Source: Planctomycetota bacterium
Lineage (GTDB): Bacteria; Planctomycetota; UBA1135; GCA-002686595
Assembly: GCA_004296785.1 (NCBI GenBank)
Contig: SCVU01000552.1
Span: 1 to 10,562, forward strand
DNA: 10,562 nucleotides
Direction of reading: 5' to 3'
Part shown: positions 6,655-10,562 of the stretch, in pieces
Layout: every line of letters starts with the position of its first letter
How positions within the stretch are numbered: the first letter of the stretch is position 1
The notes under the pieces: generated by a model
Seen by the model: the letters and a program-made list of their open reading frames with translations, nothing else
What the model was told of the DNA's origin: nothing
Database searches by the model: none
Program-made: the position numbers and the translations under genes

Positions 6655-8436
6655 ATGACTTCGATCGCCGCTGCCTCGATCGCGCCGTCGCGCCGCGCGC
6701 TCGCGCTGTGCGTGCTCGTCGCGTGCGCGGCCTGGCTGCTGCCGGCGCGCGCGCTCGCGCAGGCGACCTCGGCGCCGCGCGTGTCCGCGCGCCTGTCCGC
6801 GCAGGTCGCGCGCCTCGGCGCGCGCATCGAGCTGCGCGTCGATCTCGAGGGCGTGCAGCGCGCCGACATCGTCGAGCTGCCGAAGGTCGACGGCCTGCAG
6901 ATCGGACCCGCGGGTGCGCCGGACAAGAGCGAGTACCTGCAGATCGTCAACGGCCGCACGAGCGCGAGCCGCACGCTGACGTGGCGCGTGCCGGTGCACG
7001 CGCAGCGCGAGGGCGTGTACGAGATCGGCCCGCTCAAGTTGACCGCCGACGGCAAGGCGCTGCAGACGGGCGCGTTCGCGCTGACCGTGGTCAAGGACAT
7101 GCTGGGTGAGGAGCTCGGCAGCTTCGAGCTGTCGATCGAGCCGCAGAACGCGCTCGTCGGCGAGCCGGTGCGCATCGAACTGCGCTTCGGTTGGGACGAG
7201 GCGATCAACGCCGACATCAACTACGCGCAGCTGTCGATCCCGTGGTGGGGCGAACTGCCGGGTCTGCTCGAGCGCAGCGACCAACCGGTCGACGCGCGCG
7301 CCGACCGCGTGCAGCTGCCGATCGTCGGTTCGGGCGTCGTCGCCTGCGACGAGCTCGCCGGCCAGCAGGTGCGCGGCAAGCCGTTCCGCACGTTCCGCCT
7401 GCGCCGCGACTTCGTCGCGACGCGGCCGGGGCGCATCGAGCTGCCGACCTCGACGCTGGAGTTCGGCCGCTACCGCGAGAGCCGCGACTTCTTCAACCCG
7501 CGCCGCGAGATCGTCGCGCAGTACTTCGTCAACGCGGCCGAGGCCGGGCTCGACATCGCGCCGCTGCCCGAAGCGGGCCGGCCCGCCGCGTTCTCCGGCG
7601 CCGTCGGCGCCGTGCAGGCGCGCGCGCGCGCCGAGCCGCGCGACGTCGACGTCGGCGACTCGATCAAGTTCGAGGTCGAGTGGAGCGGCAACGCGAACCT
7701 CGAGTTCTTCGAGCCGCCCGATCCGCTGCGCATCGACGCGTTCAAGGGCTTCCGCATCTTCGGGCACCGCGAGCTCGACAAGACGTCGACGCGCCGCCTC
7801 GTCGAGTACGACCTCGCGCCGCTGTCGACCGACGTCAAGCAGGTGCCCGCGCTGCCGCTGTGGGTCTACGACACCGGCAAGCGCGCGTACCAGGAGATCG
7901 CGACCGAGCCGCTGTCGATCCACGTGCGCCCGCTGCGCGACGCGGCCAAGCTGCGCGCGCTCGGCAACGTCGACAGCTTCGACGACGACCTGGCCGATAT
8001 CGCGAGCGGGCTCGCAGCGGACGGCGGCGCGCGCGCCGCGGGGCCGCGGCCCGCGCTGTGGCTCGCCGCGCTCGGCGGGCTCGGCGTCGCGTGGCTCGCG
8101 CTGCGGGCGTTCGTGCGCCGCGCCGGCGATCCGGCCACGCCGCGCGCGCGCGCCCGGCGGCGCGCGCTGCGCGAGCTCGAACGCGCGCTGCAGCAAGCGC
8201 GCGATGCGAACGACGATCGCGCCGCGTGGCTCGAGTTCCTCGCGCAGCGCAGCGGCGAGAGCGCGGCCGCGTGGGACGGGCGCGACGCGTTGCGCGGACC
8301 GGCGCAGGCGCAGGCCGGCAAGCTCGCCGCCGCGCAGCGGCGCATCGACGCGGCCGTGTGGGGCGGGAGTCCGGAGCGCGTGCGGCGCGAAGAACTGCTC
8401 GCGCTCGCGGGCGAGCTCGTGGAGGCGGGACTGTGA
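6655..8436 (+). CDS. batD: BatD, large periplasmic protein with one membrane helix
   Basis: 593 residues. Seen: signal peptide (basic SRR at 12-14, hydrophobic core to 30, ARALA followed by Gln36), a long beta-rich region (about 40-430) with BatD traits such as SARLSAQVARLGARIELRV (44-62), the block SIEPQNALVGEPVRIELRF (160-178), WWGELPG (197-203) and GDSIKFEVEWSGNANLE (334-350), a membrane helix (467-486), then an Arg-rich cytoplasmic helical tail (487-593). Length matches BatD proteins with a tail. Start: ATG 6655 lies two bases after the batB-batC stop, with AAGGA (6641-6645) nine bases upstream. An in-frame GTG at 6649 would overlap that stop as GTGA, like the neighbouring junctions, and would add only two residues; both are plausible. 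Inferred job: periplasmic scaffold of the Bat complex, with the tail reaching the cytoplasmic MoxR/DUF58 pair. No catalytic motif is seen. Confidence 0.92.
   Translation: MTSIAAASIAPSRRALALCVLVACAAWLLPARALAQATSAPRVSARLSAQVARLGARIELRVDLEGVQRADIVELPKVDGLQIGPAGAPDKSEYLQIVNGRTSASRTLTWRVPVHAQREGVYEIGPLKLTADGKALQTGAFALTVVKDMLGEELGSFELSIEPQNALVGEPVRIELRFGWDEAINADINYAQLSIPWWGELPGLLERSDQPVDARADRVQLPIVGSGVVACDELAGQQVRGKPFRTFRLRRDFVATRPGRIELPTSTLEFGRYRESRDFFNPRREIVAQYFVNAAEAGLDIAPLPEAGRPAAFSGAVGAVQARARAEPRDVDVGDSIKFEVEWSGNANLEFFEPPDPLRIDAFKGFRIFGHRELDKTSTRRLVEYDLAPLSTDVKQVPALPLWVYDTGKRAYQEIATEPLSIHVRPLRDAAKLRALGNVDSFDDDLADIASGLAADGGARAAGPRPALWLAALGGLGVAWLALRAFVRRAGDPATPRARARRRALRELERALQQARDANDDRAAWLEFLAQRSGESAAAWDGRDALRGPAQAQAGKLAAAQRRIDAAVWGGSPERVRREELLALAGELVEAGL
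8421..8425 (+). promoter_or_regulatory. Ribosome-binding site deciding the GTG start of batE
   Basis: GGAGG ends seven bases before GTG 8433, inside the last codons of batD. It is the best-spaced ribosome-binding sequence in the operon and fixes batE to the GTG that overlaps the batD stop (GTGA). Confidence 0.7.
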
Positions 8437-9203
8437 GCGCCGCGTGTGCCCGCGTGCTGCTCGCGCTGATCGCGCTCTTCGCGTGCGCGACGCTCGCGCC
8501 GGCGCAGCCGCAGAGCTCGCCGCTGCTGGCCGAGGCGGAGCGACTGTACCGCGCCCGCGATTGGCGCGGCGCCGAGGCCGCGTGGGAGGAAGCGCTGACG
8601 CTCGACCTGTCGGACGCCGTGCGCGCGCGCGTGTGCCGCAACCTCGGCAACACCGCGTACCGCCTCGACGAGCTGCCGCGCGCGGTCGGCTGGTTCGAGG
8701 CCGCGCGCCGGCTCGCGCCGCGCGATCGCGACGCGTGGACGAACCTCGAGCTCGCGCGGCGCAAGCTCGAGTGGCCGCCCGCCGATCGCGGCGACCTGCG
8801 CTCCGGCATCGAGCGCGTGCTGCGCAGCCTGACCGCGCGCGAAGCGGAGGCGCTCGCGCTGCTCGGCCTGTTGCCGTTCGCGCTGTGCGCCGCGTTCGAA
8901 GCGCTGCGCGGCGGCCGCGCCGCGAAGCTGTGCGTGCTCGCAGCCGTGTTCGCGGCGCTGGCCTGCGCTGCGCCGCTCCTGCACCGCGCGTTCACCGCGC
9001 GCGACGGCGAGTGCCTGGTGCTCGCGCGCGAGGGCGCCGCGCTGCGCGCCGAGCCGAGCGACGCGCTCGCGCCGGTCGGGCGGCTCGACGCCGGCAGTCG
9101 TGCGTGGCGCATCGACGCATGGCCCGAGTGGGTGCGCGTCGAGGCGGAGGACGGCGCGCGCGGCTGGGTGCCGGCGGCGCAGCTGTTCGAGCTCGCGCGC
9201 TGA
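8433..9203 (+). CDS. batE: BatE, TPR and SH3-like membrane protein
   Basis: 256 residues from a GTG that overlaps the batD stop. Seen in order: signal peptide (1-24, with AxA site LAPA followed by Gln25), TPR repeats (about 31-110) with LLAEAERLYRARDWRGAEAA (31-50) and RNLGNTAYRLDELPRAVGWF (69-88), two membrane segments (139-157 and 164-184) joined by a short basic loop, and a C-terminal SH3-like domain (about 190-254) with EGAALRAEPS (200-209) and DGARGWVPAAQLF (240-252). This is the usual BatE order. By charge, the TPR part and the SH3 part both face the periplasm. Known: SH3-like modules of this type often bind cell-wall peptides or Pro-rich partners. The Pro-rich tail of the BatB-BatC fusion is an obvious candidate partner, but that is inference. 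It is the last gene of the tight cluster; 94 bases separate it from the next gene. Confidence 0.9.
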   Translation: MSAACARVLLALIALFACATLAPAQPQSSPLLAEAERLYRARDWRGAEAAWEEALTLDLSDAVRARVCRNLGNTAYRLDELPRAVGWFEAARRLAPRDRDAWTNLELARRKLEWPPADRGDLRSGIERVLRSLTAREAEALALLGLLPFALCAAFEALRGGRAAKLCVLAAVFAALACAAPLLHRAFTARDGECLVLAREGAALRAEPSDALAPVGRLDAGSRAWRIDAWPEWVRVEAEDGARGWVPAAQLFELAR

Positions 9204-9250
9204 GGCTCGAACTGCCGACTTGCGGATGAGCTTGTCGCGTGGAAATTCGA

Positions 9251-9266
9251 CGCGCGCGAGCGCGCG
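9251..9266 (+). terminator. Possible hairpin after the bat operon
   Basis: CGCGCG, loop CGAG, CGCGCG forms a six-pair stem 47 bases after the batE stop. No T-run follows, and alternating CG is very frequent throughout this DNA, so it may be chance. If real it could mark the operon end or protect the 3' end of the transcript. Confidence 0.2.
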
Positions 9267-9297
9267 CTTCGTGGCACTCTAGGCGCCGAGTTCGAGC

Positions 9298-9615
9298 ATG
9301 TACCCGCCCGCGCAGCACGTGTTCGTCTGCATCACGCAGCGCCCGCCGACCGCCGGCGCCTCGTGCGGCGCCGCGGGTTCGCGCCTGCTGATGGACAAGC
9401 TGCAGGCGCTGCTGCTCGAGCACGATCTGTCGGGGCGCGTGCGCGTCAACGGCTCGACGTGCCTCGGGCCGTGCGAGTCGGGCATCAACCTGGTCGTGTA
9501 TCCGGATGCCGTCTTCTACCAGCGGGTGACCGAGCAGGACCTGCGCGAGATCGTCGAGCAGCATCTGGTCGCCGGTCGCCCCGTCGAGCGACTGCGCGTC
9601 GCGTCGCTCGTGTAG
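9298..9615 (+). CDS. Small (2Fe-2S) ferredoxin, thioredoxin-like fold
   Basis: 105 residues with four cysteines in the pattern C11-x11-C23-x31-C55-x3-C59. The contexts are HVFVCITQRPP (7-17), ASCGAAGSRL (21-30) and NGSTCLGPCESGINLVVYP (51-69). This is the signature of thioredoxin-like 2Fe-2S ferredoxins, related to the NuoE C-terminal domain, and the length matches stand-alone members. No signal peptide is present, so it acts in the cytoplasm, probably as an electron carrier; its partner is unknown. YQRVTEQDLREIVEQHLVAG (75-94) matches the usual end of the fold. The ATG at 9298 is kept because it precedes the first Cys strand by the normal few residues; no strong ribosome-binding sequence is seen. 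It is separated from batE by 94 bases and followed by the sulfatase-like gene after 31-46 bases. Nothing in the sequence ties it to the Bat system beyond proximity and orientation. Confidence 0.9.
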   Translation: MYPPAQHVFVCITQRPPTAGASCGAAGSRLLMDKLQALLLEHDLSGRVRVNGSTCLGPCESGINLVVYPDAVFYQRVTEQDLREIVEQHLVAGRPVERLRVASLV

Positions 9616-9633
9616 TCGCGGGGCGGGGTCTGG

Positions 9634-9639
9634 TAGCCT
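9634..9639 (+). promoter_or_regulatory. Candidate -10 element of the sulfatase-like gene
   Basis: TAGCCT (TAnnnT type, inside TGGTAGCCTCC) ends seven bases before GTG 9647. If it is a -10 box, transcription would start at or next to that GTG, giving a leaderless mRNA; if ATG 9662 is the start, the leader would be about 15 bases. No clear -35 is visible. Confidence 0.3.
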
Positions 9640-9646
9640 CCGGGCG

Positions 9647-10562
9647 GTGCTCCTCGTCCTCATGAGCCTGCTGCCGCAGGCCGCTGCCACGCCCGCGCAA
9701 GCGCTCCCCGGCGCGCGCGAGTCCCGCCCGAGCGCGCCCGGCGTCCTCGTCATCGCGATCGACGCGCTGCGCGCCGACCGCATCCACGCGCTCGGCTACG
9801 ACCGCGAGACCACGCCGACGCTCGACGGCCTCGCGACCGAGGGCACGTCGTTCCGCCAGTGCTTCTCGACGGCGCCGTGGCTGCTGCCCGCCCACGTCAG
9901 CCTGCTCACCGGCTGCGATCCGAACGTCGCGCGCCGCGCGCTCGACAAGACCGTCGAGCGCCAGGTCGAGCGCAACTGGTTCGTGCCGACGCGCGTCCCG
10001 CACGCGGCCGTCGAGTGGCTGGTGCACGAGCACGCGACCGCGGCCTTCGTCGACCATCCGTGGCTCTCGGAGCTGTACGGCATGCACGTCGGCTTCGAGC
10101 GCTTCGACGCGCGCGAGGGCCGCACGCCGCCGCGCGGTCTGGATGCCAGCGCCGATGCGCTGCTCGGCTGGCTGCGCGGCCTCGATCGCCAGCAGCGCTG
10201 GTTCGCGTACTTGCACGTGCACGACCTCGAGCGCATCTGGGCCGAGCCCGATCCGGCGCGCGACAGCTTGTTCCCGCCGCGCGAGGGGCGCACGCGCATC
10301 GTCGCGATCTCCAACGAGGATCCGTGCTACCACGCGATCCCGCCGTCGCGCTGGGACGGCGGTCGGCACACGCTCGGCGAGTACGAGGCGCGCTACGACG
10401 GCGCGCTGCACCAGCTCGACGAGCGCCTCGGCCGGCTGTTCGATCAGCTGCGCGCGCTCGGGCGCATGGGCACGACGACGATCGCCGTCGTCGGCACGTT
10501 CGGCGTGCAGTTCGGCGAAGCGGGGCTGTACCTCGACCACGGCGGGCTCTCGGTCGCGGACC
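9647..10562 (+). CDS. Sulfatase/alkaline-phosphatase-fold protein with degenerate active site (3' end outside window)
   Basis: An open frame of about 305 codons runs off the window. GTG 9647 gives a short signal-like start (MLLVLMSLLPQAAATPA, then Gln18); ATG 9662 is the alternative and lacks much of it. The fold is clear: VLVIAIDALRADRIHALGYD (33-52), TTPTLDGLATEG (55-66), FSTAPWLLPAHVSLLTG (73-89), WFAYLHVHDLERI and FGEAGLYLDHGG, in the order of sulfatases. Family knowledge: the nucleophile is Cys/Ser (or Thr) in C-x-P-x-R or T-L-P-S-H motifs. Here that position is Leu79 and the Arg position is His83. The DPH motif reads D193-L-E, and the metal-binding D-H-G of the late TSDHGE motif reads T284-F-G. 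First-motif residues D39 and D44 remain. These are codon-level substitutions in an intact frame, not frameshifts. It is probably not an active sulfatase; a binding or structural role is inference. Confidence 0.83.
   Translation, partial: MLLVLMSLLPQAAATPAQALPGARESRPSAPGVLVIAIDALRADRIHALGYDRETTPTLDGLATEGTSFRQCFSTAPWLLPAHVSLLTGCDPNVARRALDKTVERQVERNWFVPTRVPHAAVEWLVHEHATAAFVDHPWLSELYGMHVGFERFDAREGRTPPRGLDASADALLGWLRGLDRQQRWFAYLHVHDLERIWAEPDPARDSLFPPREGRTRIVAISNEDPCYHAIPPSRWDGGRHTLGEYEARYDGALHQLDERLGRLFDQLRALGRMGTTTIAVVGTFGVQFGEAGLYLDHGGLSVAD

Noticed and set aside
6154..8196. 680-residue minus-strand open frame opposite batD
   Set aside because: Its end is the complement of the Gln/Pro/Lys repeat region (Ser/Gly/Cys-rich), and its body mirrors BatD. 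No recognisable domain.
9271..9290. Sigma-54-like TGGCAC upstream of the ferredoxin
   Set aside because: TGGCAC at 9273-9278 is not followed by a TTGC/TGC box at the required spacing (GCGCC is found instead), so it does not form a -24/-12 promoter.
10487..10516. Frameshift as explanation for the missing DHG motif in the sulfatase-like protein
   Set aside because: Motifs before and after (TTIAVV and FGEAGLYLDHGG) are in the same frame, and the other two frames across the site do not restore Asp-His-Gly.
9485..10540. Minus-strand open frame opposite the ferredoxin end and the sulfatase-like gene
   Set aside because: The plus strand shows clear sulfatase-fold motifs in order over the same bases; the minus product is Arg-rich without domain.

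Overview
The window is a single-direction, very GC-rich (visibly above 70 % GC) bacterial segment. Every supported gene lies on the + strand. The centre is a complete MoxR/Bat ('Bacteroides aerotolerance') operon of seven genes, roughly 359-9203. It is preceded by the 3' end of a fluoride-channel gene and followed by a small 2Fe-2S ferredoxin and the 5' part of a sulfatase-fold protein. The gene content, extreme GC, GTG starts and Gln-following signal peptides would suit a high-GC Planctomycetota lineage. This is inference, because no rRNA or marker gene is present and Myxococcota or Acidobacteriota-like hosts cannot be excluded.

Layout: 2-208 is the FluC/CrcB C-terminus. 209-358 is a gap with one candidate -10 element. 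359-1360 is the MoxR AAA+ ATPase and 1394-2365 the DUF58 protein. 2365-3324 is a membrane-anchored DUF4381-like protein. 3321-4427 is BatA (vWA) and 4424-6652 a BatB-BatC fusion (vWA, TPR and a Gln/Pro/Asp/Lys-rich tail). 6655-8436 is BatD and 8433-9203 is BatE (TPR, two membrane segments, SH3-like). 9204-9297 is a gap, 9298-9615 the 2Fe-2S ferredoxin, and 9647-10562 a sulfatase-like protein cut off by the window end. No gap exceeds 300 bases.

How the genes fit together: MoxR and DUF58 have no membrane segments and should be cytoplasmic. Charge distribution predicts that the vWA domains of BatA and BatB, the TPR region of BatC, the large N-terminal part of BatD and the TPR and SH3 parts of BatE all face the periplasm. 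The DUF4381-like protein and BatD each send a helical tail of about 105-140 residues into the cytoplasm, where MoxR and DUF58 could act on it. The genes from DUF58 onward overlap by 1-4 bases or nearly touch, which indicates translational coupling and fixed stoichiometry. The Bat system is known but mechanistically poorly understood; links to aerotolerance and envelope stress have been proposed.

The points most worth a second look are three. The sulfatase-like protein has lost its nucleophile and the Asp-His metal motif at once. The BatB-BatC fusion keeps what looks like BatC's old signal peptide as an internal membrane segment. Most predicted exported proteins here carry Gln right after the predicted signal-peptidase site.
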